Assembly: GCF_900116135.1 (NCBI RefSeq)
Contig: NZ_FOZX01000009.1
Span: forward strand, 124,001 to 188,000
Source: Saccharopolyspora flava
Lineage (GTDB): Bacteria; Actinomycetota; Actinomycetes; Mycobacteriales; Pseudonocardiaceae
Length of the DNA stretch: 64,000 bases
Reading direction: 5' to 3'
The notes under the pieces: model-generated
Databases searched by the model: none
Told to the model about the DNA's origin: nothing
Seen by the model: the letters and a program-made list of their open reading frames with translations, nothing else
Part shown: positions 17,401-24,934 of the stretch, one piece after another
Position numbering within the stretch: position 1 is the stretch's first letter
Layout: each line of letters opens with the position of its first letter
Program-made: the position numbers and the translations under genes

Positions 17401-20225
17401 CCCGCGTCGCGTTCGGCGGCGGTGTTCACGCCCGGCAGTGCCTTGGCGGCCTGGTGCGGTTGCAGGGTCGAGGCCGTTTTCAGGCCCGCCTCGGGCGTTG
17501 AGCCCGCGAGGTTCGGGACCGGTTCGGCTCCCCGGGGCTTGCCGCCCTTTCCCGCCGGTTTGGGGCCCGCGCCGCCGGTGCTGCCGCGAGGACCGGCGGG
17601 TGCGGGCTTGGCGGGTGCGGGACGGGCGGCCCCGCCCTGCGGTCCGGGGTTCTTCGGCTCGGGTTTGGGCTGTTCAGCGGGCTTCGGTGGTTCCTCGGCC
17701 TTCTTGGTGACGCCGGGCTTGGGGGCCTGGTCCTTCGACTCCGCGGGCTTCGGGGCCGGGGCCTCGGGTGAGGCCCCGGCGGCTCGGGCGGGTTCGGCCG
17801 TGGTCTTGGTCTCGTGAGCCGAGTCGGACTTGGGCCGGGAATCGGTGGATTCCGGCTTCGCCGACTCCGACTGCGGCTTGGACTCCTTGTCGCCCGACCC
17901 CTGCTGGCCTGAGCTCTGCTGGTCCGAGCCCTGTTCGGAGTCCTGCTCGCCGGATTCCTCGGGCTTCGAGGCGTCGGACTTCGGGCTGCCGCCGGACTCC
18001 TCGGAACCGGACTGCTCGGAACGGGATTCCTCGGATCCGGACTGGTCGCCGCCCTGCTTCTCCGACTCCGAGGACTCCTTGGTCTCCTTCTTCTCCGAGG
18101 CGCTCTCCTGGCTCTCCCCGGACTCGTCGGAGTCCTCCTTCGACCCGGAATCGGACTTCTCCCCGGAGGACTTCCCCTCCTTCTCGCCGGCCGCGCGCTT
18201 GTCCTCCTTGTCGGCCGATTCCTTCAGTGCACCACCGGGTTCGTCCTTCGCGCCCTCGGTCTTCTTCGCGTTCTCCTGCGAGGTCTGCTGCGCCTCCACC
18301 GGCCCCTTCGCCGGATCGTCGTCGGATTTGGGATCGCCCGGTGCGCCCGATTTCGAGGACGGGTCGGCGGCCTGCTGCGCGCGGGTGCTGTCCAGGCCAC
18401 CGCCCTCGGGGGTGGTGTCGGTTTCCGGTGAGGGCGTGGACTCCAGCGGCGGGTCGGTCTCCTCCTCGGGCTCCTGCTCCGCCGCCTCGTCCTCGGCGTC
18501 CTCCTGGTCGCGGGCGGCGTGCACCTCGTCGGCCTTGGTGGGTGGGGGAGTCGGGTTCGACGGCACCGAGGCGGCGGGTTGCGCCTGCGCTCCGGGCTGG
18601 AGCTTGTCGGCGGTCGGCACGCCGGAGACGTCGAGGTCTTCTCGGGGCAGGAAGTCGTCCGGGCGCAGCTTGATGTCCCAGGCGCTCTCCTCGCCCCCGC
18701 CGACCTCGACCTCGGAGTCCCCGCCCGCCGGGGGAGTCTCCGGCTGCTCCTGCGGCCCCTCGGCGTCCTGGTTGCGGACCGCGTCGAGGTCGCTGGGGGT
18801 GGCCGACGGCGGCGCCTCCTGCCCGTTCTTCTGCAGGGAATCGGAGGTCTCGTCGGGCTTCTCGTCCTCCCGCTCCTCCGCGGGGGCGCGATCCTCGTCC
18901 TCCCGCTCGTCCTCGGTCTCGGAGGTCTCCTCGCGGTCGTCCTCGCCGGACTTCTTCTCGTCGCTCTCCTTCTTCCCCTCCTGCTCGGACTGCTCGTCGT
19001 CCTCGGACTTCTGCTCGGCGCCCCCGTCCTCGGTCTCCTCCTCGTCCTTCGAGCCCTTCTCGCCGGAATCCTGCTGCTCGCCTTCCGGCTCGTCCTCGGA
19101 CGCGTCGCGGTCCGCGGCCTTGTCCTCCGAGGCTGCTTCCCCGGACTGCTCGGACTCCGGTTCCCGTGTCCCCTCCTGGGATTCCTGCTCGGAGGACTGC
19201 TGCGCGTCGGGTGGGCGCTGGGACGACGCGCCATCGGAGGAGGCCTGCTCGGGCTCGCTTGTCTCGGCGGCCTCGTTCGAGCCGGTCTTCTCCGACGGCG
19301 AGAGGTTCTCCGGGGTGCTCCCGGCGGCACCGGGTTCCGGTTCTCGCGCCTTCTCGGGGCCGCCGGCCGCGGCCGGTTCGTCACGCCGCTTCCGGCGTTC
19401 GGTTTCCCGCTCGTGCTGGGCCTGCCGGTGCTGGTGGAGGTCTTCCGCGGCGTCGGGTTCGACCGTCGGGGCGAGCATCGCCTCCGGCGCGGAGTCGGCG
19501 TTCTCGACCTCCTCGGCCAGGTCGAGGACCTGCTCGTGCTCCGAGGTGAGCAGGCGTGATTCGAGCCGGTCCAGCACGGCGTCGCGCATCTCCGGCGACA
19601 TCCGGAACAGCTGCCTGCGGGTCCGCTTCGACCGGTCGGCGGGGTCGCCGCGCAGCGAGCGCAGGACGCCGTTGGCGAGCCGGTCCACGAACGTCGCCGG
19701 GTCCAGGGCCTCCATCCGGTTCTGGTCGGCGTTGACGGTGGTGAACCGGAGCCAGCCCGGGGTGGCCTGCGGGTTCTGCTCGTGGGTTCCGGCTTCCGCT
19801 TCGCGTTCGGCGGGGTGGTGGGGGAGGCTGACGCCGCCGAGGTCCCGGCCTGCGCGCAGCGCGCCGAGGCCGTCCGGGTTCTGCACCGTGTGCAGGAGTT
19901 CGTGGGCGAGCAGGCGGTTGCCGTCGGCGGTGCCGGGGCGGTACTTGCCGGGGGCGAACAGGATGTCCTGGCCGACGGCCACGGCGTCGGCGCCGAGGAG
20001 TTCGGTGAGCTCGCCGGCGTCGCGGTCGGTGTGCAGGCGGACTCGGCTGAAGTCGTGGCCGAGGCGTTCTTCCAGTTCGCGGCGGGTGCTGTGGTCGAGC
20101 GGCTGGCCGGTGCCGCTGACGACGTTCTTCGGTTCCGGGGTCCGGTTCCGGGGCGTGCGGTTCTTGCGCTTGCGCCGCTTGTCCTGCGACGAGCGCGAAC
20201 CGTGCTCGGGAACCGGGCCGCTCAT
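13158..20225 (-). CDS. Giant DUF4157 (eCIS core domain) protein with candidate C-terminal nuclease-type toxin
   Basis: 2355 residues. The ATG overlaps the stop of the small upstream gene. (1) Residues about 36-117 are the DUF4157/eCIS core domain with a HELLH metallopeptidase-like motif at 108-112. (2) A very long, charged, probably disordered part rich in E, D, S, K and P runs to about 1270. (3) About 1275-1620 are amphipathic or hydrophobic helices (EFIDSVVRIIKAARDAVDDI, then many I/V/L/A repeats). (4) A basic R/D/K-rich linker runs to about 1950. (5) The C-terminus, about 2238-2355 (HYRVD, GEIISRKAV, ELKFKYRAGTTI, YYLEVPSSNL), resembles polymorphic-toxin domains that I associate with a restriction-endonuclease-like fold. 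DUF4157 marks proteins loaded into or associated with eCIS. No other gene here looks like a tape measure, so this protein may also fill the tube lumen. The toxin activity is inference. The 3' 1.3 kb is AT-rich, suggesting domain replacement by transfer. Confidence 0.75.
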   Translation of the reverse strand: MSGPVPEHGSRSSQDKRRKRKNRTPRNRTPEPKNVVSGTGQPLDHSTRRELEERLGHDFSRVRLHTDRDAGELTELLGADAVAVGQDILFAPGKYRPGTADGNRLLAHELLHTVQNPDGLGALRAGRDLGGVSLPHHPAEREAEAGTHEQNPQATPGWLRFTTVNADQNRMEALDPATFVDRLANGVLRSLRGDPADRSKRTRRQLFRMSPEMRDAVLDRLESRLLTSEHEQVLDLAEEVENADSAPEAMLAPTVEPDAAEDLHQHRQAQHERETERRKRRDEPAAAGGPEKAREPEPGAAGSTPENLSPSEKTGSNEAAETSEPEQASSDGASSQRPPDAQQSSEQESQEGTREPESEQSGEAASEDKAADRDASEDEPEGEQQDSGEKGSKDEEETEDGGAEQKSEDDEQSEQEGKKESDEKKSGEDDREETSETEDEREDEDRAPAEEREDEKPDETSDSLQKNGQEAPPSATPSDLDAVRNQDAEGPQEQPETPPAGGDSEVEVGGGEESAWDIKLRPDDFLPREDLDVSGVPTADKLQPGAQAQPAASVPSNPTPPPTKADEVHAARDQEDAEDEAAEQEPEEETDPPLESTPSPETDTTPEGGGLDSTRAQQAADPSSKSGAPGDPKSDDDPAKGPVEAQQTSQENAKKTEGAKDEPGGALKESADKEDKRAAGEKEGKSSGEKSDSGSKEDSDESGESQESASEKKETKESSESEKQGGDQSGSEESRSEQSGSEESGGSPKSDASKPEESGEQDSEQGSDQQSSGQQGSGDKESKPQSESAKPESTDSRPKSDSAHETKTTAEPARAAGASPEAPAPKPAESKDQAPKPGVTKKAEEPPKPAEQPKPEPKNPGPQGGAARPAPAKPAPAGPRGSTGGAGPKPAGKGGKPRGAEPVPNLAGSTPEAGLKTASTLQPHQAAKALPGVNTAAERDAGKEHKKLASSPPSMQRPTGAPQTLEGKPKSDAPAKYDESPTKKADAPEKEKREVKDQSKTKDKGKIAAEEQEAPDSLWEWAKAIWDILDGVPTEDEALKKAKTGDAPGVGMRDKSAAKTREQDDNATTKSDQTTETARDDAGRDRGENQVYPDAPKKELRGKVPEAGRDKQKGGEGAPGDGGVPGDAASKVVMHDRAKQFKQPFGQGEKQITDARRKKDSDEAEAKAKHKRDVDKEVQKNTKQQSDQRSRTVDEVTQERRNWREDQNTERRKLGKKKTEKHRKADEDVEKHEKDTDKKTEDRQRDDNDKIRTKASNAERDAGAKKEENKSGSGNWLLEGLEWIKNKFLEFIDSVVRIIKAARDAVDDIIEAFDKGIIGLITEIIDKIVDLVLDLIKAIVDLVMTMIRAIVELAMKVIKFIGELIMKAIEFVTKLAQQLMMAMLEFLFLLAKALVALIDLFKKAMDEAIDFVKGAVDTVMDFAKKVINGFGQFKDIAVDFLRDPGGWIHSAKSSASDGAQNHLFREAAKAIETWFQQKVEEILGLPKQIFTKLINGGITLAWIAKQVWNAIVPQLPLIIGELVLTKVVAKLIPGAGWVAAVIDAISTAIGALGEILKAFGAVLNWLKNVRKGGAGVLFAKAISAGIVALLELGYEFLLSGIGKYVGKVGDRLKGMAKNLPTKGRKKTRDQPADGDEPRGGRRPRGRTDRPGPDNRRPGEGRRDDRPGQRRPTQPRDSDRRDEGRNEEDRRRQDERVSPSSSARDQARKQGDKPGPRQDGPRRERTPEERRDEKRNDRGRSEPDNDRRDRENNDRQRPHDETPGRRRPDRDRDQERDRDRDREDNPSGKDKDGKPKGKNEDDSDKKPTPSAKPKPKPDAPRKRREDEADTKKTKDDADTKKRKDDTDQSTRQDRSPDRKPDDEDSTKPKTDLDDKDSPNRKDKDEDHNKPKEDTNRPKDRDRDKNPTKPKKKDSSTDPRHRQHDNNRRKDTDANNHRPVKKPYNESRKSTQEDKESRRRETERKSAEEKEEKKSTRKNEENSKKSKEDRLRKIVARIRPPLRSLLTAGTLHAAMEATLASLRSWNRLTALSMTGDTKGQIVARLNPEQNVTEKETTDDHPSIDRLPRERKESENKEDDPADFSGQVRRQNQNKDDKEDLELDDSLTPKRNYMSEAELEEKRDRLRAHYRKKEIGPNGKFRNKYDEDDYQKYLIAKEKEAKRRGVDPRSIQRERDDWMVQSNWHQKWGPTARGNTFNADAKEHERYEDAYHEVNLTPDRRGASEYKRITGRSPQTSNDQHYRVDTYRPPQRDRDGNISRRGEIISRKAVDFSNMTNRDIREHIAELKFKYRAGTTINSAKSPKLNRNPGTLQGDYYLEVPSSNLTSAKREQFEEIARQHGVTIRYLEESLRELPPDV

Positions 20226-20488
20226 GCCGACCGCCCCCGGCCGGTCAGTCCTGCGTGCACCGCGCGGGCGAGGGCTTCGCCGAGCCGGGCCGGGGAGTTC
20301 GTGCGCGGCAGCTCCGGCAGGTCGGTGACGGCGTCCACGTCGCGGGCTTCGGCGGGAATCCCGCGCTCGCCGACCAGGCGCACCAGCTCGGCCTGGAACG
20401 CGGCGGCCAGCCGGTCGCGGTCGACGTGCTCGAAGCCGTCGAGGACCAGTTCGCCCACGTGCACCCGCACGTCCCGGTTCACACCCAT
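20222..20488 (-). CDS. Small conserved-position eCIS protein of unknown function
   Basis: 88 residues. The ATG at 20488 lies inside the 3' end of the ATPase gene (10-base overlap) and the stop overlaps the start of the giant gene. The sequence begins MGVNRDVRVHVGELVLDGFE and looks like a compact alpha/beta protein with no membrane segment. I do not recognise a named family. Its tight coupling between the AAA+ ATPase and the DUF4157 protein suggests a role with one of them, perhaps as a loading factor; that is inference. Confidence 0.65.
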   Translation of the reverse strand: MGVNRDVRVHVGELVLDGFEHVDRDRLAAAFQAELVRLVGERGIPAEARDVDAVTDLPELPRTNSPARLGEALARAVHAGLTGRGRSA

Positions 20489-22353
20489 CCCCGCACCTCC
20501 GACGGCGTCAGGGAGCGCTCCAGCTTCAGGTACTCGGTGTGCGCGGCGGCGAGCATGTGCCGCATCTGCAGCCGCTCGCCTTCCTCGGCGGCCAGGAACG
20601 CGCCGGACAGGGCGATGTTGCGGATCGAGCCGCCGGCCACGGTCAGCTGCGCCAGCAGCTCCGGGTCGAGGTCCTTGACCGGGGCCTGCTCGGGCACCAC
20701 GTGCCGCCAGATCTCGGCGCGCTCCCGCTCGCCCGGGAACGGGAAGTCCACCACGAACCGGATGCGCCGCATGAACGCGGTGTCCAGGGCCTTCTTCATG
20801 TTGGTGGTGAGGATCGCCAGGCCCCGGTAGGCCTCCATGCGCATCAGCAGGTAGCTGACCTCCAGGTTGGCGTAGCGGTCGTGGCTGTCCTTGACCTCGC
20901 TGCGCTTGCCGAACAGCGCGTCGGCCTCGTCGAACAGCAGCAGCGCCCCGCCGCGCTCGGCGGCGTCGAAGACCTTGCGGAGGTTCTTCTCCGTCTCGCC
21001 GATGTACTTCGACACCACCTGCGAGAGGTCGATGATGAACAGGTCCAGCCCCAGCTCGCGGGCCATCACCTCGGCGGCCAGGGTCTTGCCGGTGCCGGAC
21101 CCGCCTGCGAACAGCGCCGTGACGCCCAGGCCCTTGCGCAGCGTCGCCGAGAACCCCCACTCGTGGTGCACGGTGGCGCGCTGGCGGACGTGCGCGACGA
21201 TCTCCCGCAGCACCCGCATCTGCCGCTCCGGCAGCACCAGGTCGTTCCAGCCCGCGTCGGGTTCGATGCGCCTGCCGAGCTCGTCCAGCCCCATCCGGGC
21301 CTCGTGGAGACCGGCCTGCCAGGCCAGCCCGGCCGCGTCGTCGCCCTCGCCGCGGCGCACCGACGCGGCGGCCGAGGACACCACGTGCGGGGGCAGCGAG
21401 AACTGGGCGACGAGGTTGCCGAGATCGGCCTCGGACACGTCCGGGACGTCGGCGAACGCCTCCCGCCACAGCTCCAGCTGCTCGTCGTCGTCCAAAGTGG
21501 GCACTGAGAAGCGTTGTCCCCGAACGCTCGACGACGGACGCGGTTCTGCGCTGGAGAGCACCAGCGGCACCGCCGTGGAGCGGGCGAATGCCTCGGCCGC
21601 CGCGGCCTGCTCGCGGTCCGGCTCGTCGAGCTCCAGCAGCAGCGCGGCGGGCAGCAGCACCGCCTCCCGCTGCCACAACCGGGTCAGCCGGTCGCGCTCG
21701 GCCGGATCGGTGGGCACGTCGGTGGCGTCGACCGCGTAGAGCGCGAGATCGCAGGACGCGGCCGCCGCCGCGGCGATGTCGCTGCGGGTGCGCGCGTCCC
21801 CGCCCACCAGCTCCACCCGCAGCGGGCTCTCGGCGTCCCCGTCGGCCCAGGTCGTGGCGATGCGCTCGGCCGCCTCCTCGAACGACGGCGGCAGGTGCTC
21901 CGGGACCGGGGTGCGGCGCACCAGGCCGTGCAGCCGGACGTCGAGGTAGGGGGCGCCGAGCAGGAAGTGCAGGATCCGCTCGTCGATCCGCAACCGCCCG
22001 CTCGTCAAACCCGCCTGCTCGTCGAGCTCCACCAGCCGCCAGCGGCGCAGCGGCGACACCGGCGCCAGCGCGCTCCAGTGCGGATCGTGCAGCGCGGCCA
22101 GGGCCAGCGAGAACGTCGGGTGCGGCGAGGCCGTGCCGCTGGCCGCGGCGCAGCGCCCGGCCGTCGTCGCGTCGAGCTCCACCGCCGCGCACAGCAGCAG
22201 CACGTCCCGCTCGAAACCGCTGAGCCCGAAGCAGTTCGCCAGCACCTCCAGCGACTCCGGGCACGGCAGCGACGACTCGGCGGCCCGCCCCTCGGCGTGC
22301 TCGTCGAGCCGGTCCAGCACCGCCCGCACGGCCCGCGACAACGCCTCGCTCAT
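20479..22353 (-). CDS. AAA+ ATPase of the eCIS (Pvc15-like)
   Basis: 624 residues. The ATG start overlaps the stop of the DUF4255 gene; a longer reading frame upstream is not used because it would run through that gene. The N-terminal 370 residues are family-specific; the C-terminal third is an AAA+ module. Walker A is GGSGTGKT (about 420), Walker B is LLLFDEADALFG (about 475), and an arginine-finger-like AFMRRIRF follows. eCIS loci nearly always encode such an ATPase (Pvc15/Afp15), which is needed for assembly or for loading and stabilising large cargo. Its position two genes before the giant protein fits that role. Confidence 0.88.
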   Translation of the reverse strand: MSEALSRAVRAVLDRLDEHAEGRAAESSLPCPESLEVLANCFGLSGFERDVLLLCAAVELDATTAGRCAAASGTASPHPTFSLALAALHDPHWSALAPVSPLRRWRLVELDEQAGLTSGRLRIDERILHFLLGAPYLDVRLHGLVRRTPVPEHLPPSFEEAAERIATTWADGDAESPLRVELVGGDARTRSDIAAAAAASCDLALYAVDATDVPTDPAERDRLTRLWQREAVLLPAALLLELDEPDREQAAAAEAFARSTAVPLVLSSAEPRPSSSVRGQRFSVPTLDDDEQLELWREAFADVPDVSEADLGNLVAQFSLPPHVVSSAAASVRRGEGDDAAGLAWQAGLHEARMGLDELGRRIEPDAGWNDLVLPERQMRVLREIVAHVRQRATVHHEWGFSATLRKGLGVTALFAGGSGTGKTLAAEVMARELGLDLFIIDLSQVVSKYIGETEKNLRKVFDAAERGGALLLFDEADALFGKRSEVKDSHDRYANLEVSYLLMRMEAYRGLAILTTNMKKALDTAFMRRIRFVVDFPFPGERERAEIWRHVVPEQAPVKDLDPELLAQLTVAGGSIRNIALSGAFLAAEEGERLQMRHMLAAAHTEYLKLERSLTPSEVRGWV

Positions 22354-23018
22354 GCCGTCCCCCTCTTCGCGGGAGACCGCTTGCGCGGGGCGGATTTCGG
22401 CTGCGGGCCGGGATTGATCGGAGTCGCCGAGGGCCGGACCTCCTCGACCGGTCCGGCCGGGCGCGGCTCCTCGCGGCCGTCGACGAACACCAGCGAACCC
22501 TGGTAGGTCACCGACACCGCGTACGGCGTCTGGTGCAGCATTCCCCACAACTTCGAGGTCTCGTCGATGTCCATCTGGATCGGCGTGAACCGCACCCGCT
22601 GCTCGGCCGCCGCGAGATCGCTGCCCGCGAGGTGCGGCCGCTCCTGGGCCTGCTCGATGAGCTCGGTGGGCAGCATCGGGATCTCCTGCAGCGTGCGCAC
22701 CACGCAGCCGATCAACCGCTGCCCGACCAGCTCGGTCTCCTCGCCGTAGGCGCTGATCAGGTAGTTCAGGTCCAGCGCGGCCGTCGGCTTGGTCCACAGG
22801 CGGCCGTCGGGGGAGCGGGTGGGCAGGCCGGTGTTGCGCATCGAGGGGTTCGGCGCCACCTGGTAGAGGAACACCGTGATCGTCGGCTCGGTCGGCGGCT
22901 CGGCCGGGGGCTTGCGGGTCTCCACCGAGACCGCCATGTCGATCTCGGGCCGCAGGTTGTTCTCGATCAGCAGCGCCAGGGCCTGCGTGACGGTGGCGAT
23001 GGCGAGTGCGTTGCTCAT
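22350..23018 (-). CDS. DUF4255 tail terminator/cap protein (Pvc16-like)
   Basis: 222 residues. The ATG overlaps the previous stop. It opens with MSNALAIATVTQALALLIEN, then TITVFLYQVAPNPSMRNTGL and DLNYLISAYGEETELVGQRL, all characteristic of the DUF4255/Pvc16 family. Pvc16-type proteins cap the distal end of tube and sheath and stop polymerisation. The last 45 residues are Pro/Arg-rich and probably disordered. Placement directly before the AAA+ ATPase is the same pairing as pvc15-pvc16. Confidence 0.88.
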   Translation of the reverse strand: MSNALAIATVTQALALLIENNLRPEIDMAVSVETRKPPAEPPTEPTITVFLYQVAPNPSMRNTGLPTRSPDGRLWTKPTAALDLNYLISAYGEETELVGQRLIGCVVRTLQEIPMLPTELIEQAQERPHLAGSDLAAAEQRVRFTPIQMDIDETSKLWGMLHQTPYAVSVTYQGSLVFVDGREEPRPAGPVEEVRPSATPINPGPQPKSAPRKRSPAKRGTA

Positions 23019-23665
23019 GGGTTCGCTCGCTCACTGAGGTAGTCGGCCAGGTTCACGGCGGGTTCCCGGCGCTGCGGCGCCGCTGGCCGGGCGGGTTCCG
23101 GCGGGCGGGCCGAGGTGACCTCCAGGCGCCCGATCTCCACCCGCACCTCCGGCGGGGCGGGCTGCGGCGCCCGGGCGCGCGGAGCGGCCGCGGCCGCACG
23201 CGCGGCGGTGACCACCCGCGTGCGCGGCTGGTCCGACGGCACGGGCGCGGCGGCCACCCGGAGCACGCCCACCGGCCGGGGCCGCTCCGGCGCGACCGGC
23301 CGATCCCGTTGCGGGACGACGATCGTGGTGCGCTCGGGTGCCGGAACCCGCGGCGGAGGAGGGGGTGACGCCGCGGGTTCCGGCACCTCTCCCTGCAGCA
23401 CCGGCTGGGCCGGGCGCACGGGATCCGGGGGAGGGTGCTCGGTGCGCACGAAGGTGATCCGCTCGTGGCTGCGGACCTCCCGCTCCACCCGCCGCACCTC
23501 GGCCGGCGGCGCCGTCGCGGGCGCGGGGGAGGGCGGTGCCAGCGGGTCGGGTTCGGTCCCCACCGGGACCGGCAGCGACTCGACGCGTTCGAACGGCCCC
23601 GGCAACCGGGGCCGCAACCGCGTGCGCGGGGCCGCGCTCAGCAGCCGGTCGAAGTGATCAGCCAT
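23015..23665 (-). CDS. Proline-rich eCIS-operon protein of unknown function
   Basis: 216 residues. The ATG lies 8 bases inside the upstream gene and the stop overlaps the DUF4255 start. The composition is strikingly rich in Pro, Arg, Ala and Glu (for example PAASPPPPPRVPAPERTTIV), so most of it is probably disordered. A more ordered segment near the C-terminus (PEVRVEIGRLEVTSARPPEP) is followed by a conserved-looking NLADYLSERANP end. I recognise no family. Tight coupling on both sides suggests it is part of the particle or its assembly; an extended linker or chaperone is possible. The function is unknown. Confidence 0.6.
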   Translation of the reverse strand: MADHFDRLLSAAPRTRLRPRLPGPFERVESLPVPVGTEPDPLAPPSPAPATAPPAEVRRVEREVRSHERITFVRTEHPPPDPVRPAQPVLQGEVPEPAASPPPPPRVPAPERTTIVVPQRDRPVAPERPRPVGVLRVAAAPVPSDQPRTRVVTAARAAAAAPRARAPQPAPPEVRVEIGRLEVTSARPPEPARPAAPQRREPAVNLADYLSERANP

Positions 23666-24386
23666 CAGCGCACAACTCCAGGTAGTAGCGCCGCCGCAGC
23701 GGGCTCAGCGCCAGGATCGACGGTTCGCTCCAGCCGTAGGCCGAGGCCAGCAAATGCACGTCCAGCAGCACGTCCCGCGCCCACGAGTCCAGCTCCGCCC
23801 ACAGGTGCCCGGTGACGTCCAGCGCGCTGGACGTCGTGCCACCGCATTCCGGGCACGACACCCGCAACGTCAGGTCCGCCGCCGGATCCGCCCGCTCGGC
23901 CTCCTCGGCCATCCGCCGCTGCACGGTCACCGGCAGCACTTCGCAGCCGACCGGTTCGCCGTCCCGAGCGGCGGTGACCGTGCACCGCGACAGCAGCCGC
24001 AACCGGCGCTCCTCGGCGGTGCGGCCCGCCGCGGCCGCCTCGACGTCGGCGACCGTGGGCAGCCGGAACTCCACCAGGAACCCGTCGGCGCTGACCTGCA
24101 GCTCGCGCTCGGCGGGGCGCTCGGCCAGCCGGGACACGTCGAGCTCGAACTCCATGTCCTGCTCGCACTCGTCGCAGCCGGCCACGACCTGCATCCGCTC
24201 GCCGAACAGCTCCCGCCGCAGCAGGAGCAGATCCGCCGCGCGCTCACCCACCGGCACCGCCCGCAGCTCCTCGTCGGAGGCCCCGGGACGGGCCGCGCGG
24301 TGCAGCAGCAGCGCGCGGCCCGCCGGGTCCCGAGGCAGTCCCGACTCCCACACCGCCAGCAGCTCAGCGGGTTCCGAGGTCACCAT
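23658..24386 (-). CDS. eCIS assembly/baseplate-associated protein with two CxxC pairs
   Basis: 242 residues from ATG at 24386; an alternative GTG at 24398 would add four. Two Cys pairs, CDEC (in VVAGCDECEQDMEFELDVS) and CPEC (in SCPECGGTTSSALDV), lie about 95 residues apart and look like one zinc ribbon. The C-terminus (LDVHLLASAYGWSEPSILAL, SPLRRRYYLELC) resembles small phage baseplate-chaperone proteins of the gp26 type, although I cannot assign it firmly. It is encoded between tube and DUF4255 genes. A structural or chaperone role is inferred from position. Confidence 0.65.
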   Translation of the reverse strand: MVTSEPAELLAVWESGLPRDPAGRALLLHRAARPGASDEELRAVPVGERAADLLLLRRELFGERMQVVAGCDECEQDMEFELDVSRLAERPAERELQVSADGFLVEFRLPTVADVEAAAAGRTAEERRLRLLSRCTVTAARDGEPVGCEVLPVTVQRRMAEEAERADPAADLTLRVSCPECGGTTSSALDVTGHLWAELDSWARDVLLDVHLLASAYGWSEPSILALSPLRRRYYLELCADG

Positions 24387-24407
24387 TGGCCCAGGCACCC
24401 CCTGCGG

Positions 24408-24932
24408 CTACGCGGGGTTGGTGAACGCCGGCTCGGTCGGTTCGGCGACCTCGTAGTCGCGTTCCCAGCCCTCGCACTCCAGCTTGAGGCTCTGGATCGC
24501 CACCGCGTTGGCGTTGGCGTCCATCTCGCCGAGCACCTGGTACTCGCTGGGCCAGGTGCGGTAGAGCTTGTGCGAGACGGCGACCTGACCGGCCTCGTTG
24601 AGCACCTGGATCACGATGTCCTTGCGGAAGTCCGCCAGCGACACCTCCGAGCCCAGACCGGCCCCGACCTGCCACACCTTGTTGGCCCAGCGGTCGAACT
24701 CCGGGTCGTGGGTGACGCCGCGCTCCAGCGTGATGCCCTCGAACTCCGATCGGCCCGGCGCCTTGCGCGGCGAGCTGGGGTCACCGCCGTGCCGGTGCTT
24801 GACGACCTCGGTGGTGCGCTTGAGCGGGCTGATCTTGCTGACCCCGGCGACCGTCTTGCCGTCCCACAGCACCAGGAACTTGAAGTTCTTGTACGGGTCG
24901 AAGCGGTGCGCGTTGATCTGGAACTCGGCCAT
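24408..24932 (-). CDS. Inner tube protein (Pvc1-like, gp19/Hcp-type)
   Basis: 174 residues. ATG at 24932, three bases before the end of the sheath gene, with GGAGG about 7 bases upstream. The sequence MAEFQINAHRFDPYKNFKFL, then VLWDGKTVAGVSKISPLKRT and LERGVTHDPEFDRWANKVW, is the T4-like/conserved phage tail tube family. Rings of this protein form the lumen that carries cargo. The operon has only this one tube gene, whereas PVC-type clusters have several; a single tube gene is usual in actinobacterial eCIS. Confidence 0.93.
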   Translation of the reverse strand: MAEFQINAHRFDPYKNFKFLVLWDGKTVAGVSKISPLKRTTEVVKHRHGGDPSSPRKAPGRSEFEGITLERGVTHDPEFDRWANKVWQVGAGLGSEVSLADFRKDIVIQVLNEAGQVAVSHKLYRTWPSEYQVLGEMDANANAVAIQSLKLECEGWERDYEVAEPTEPAFTNPA

Positions 24933-24934
24933 GC

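Noticed and set aside
13158..20225. The giant gene as a sequencing or assembly artefact of repeats
   Set aside because: The frame is continuous over 7 kb with a sensible domain order, coupled start and no internal stops despite the AT-rich 3' end.
17830..20328. Long Ser/Arg-rich open frames on the plus strand opposite the giant DUF4157 gene
   Set aside because: They are antisense shadows of GC-rich, charged codons in the giant gene. They have low-complexity sequence and no domain, and the sense frame has a clear N-terminal domain and coupled start.
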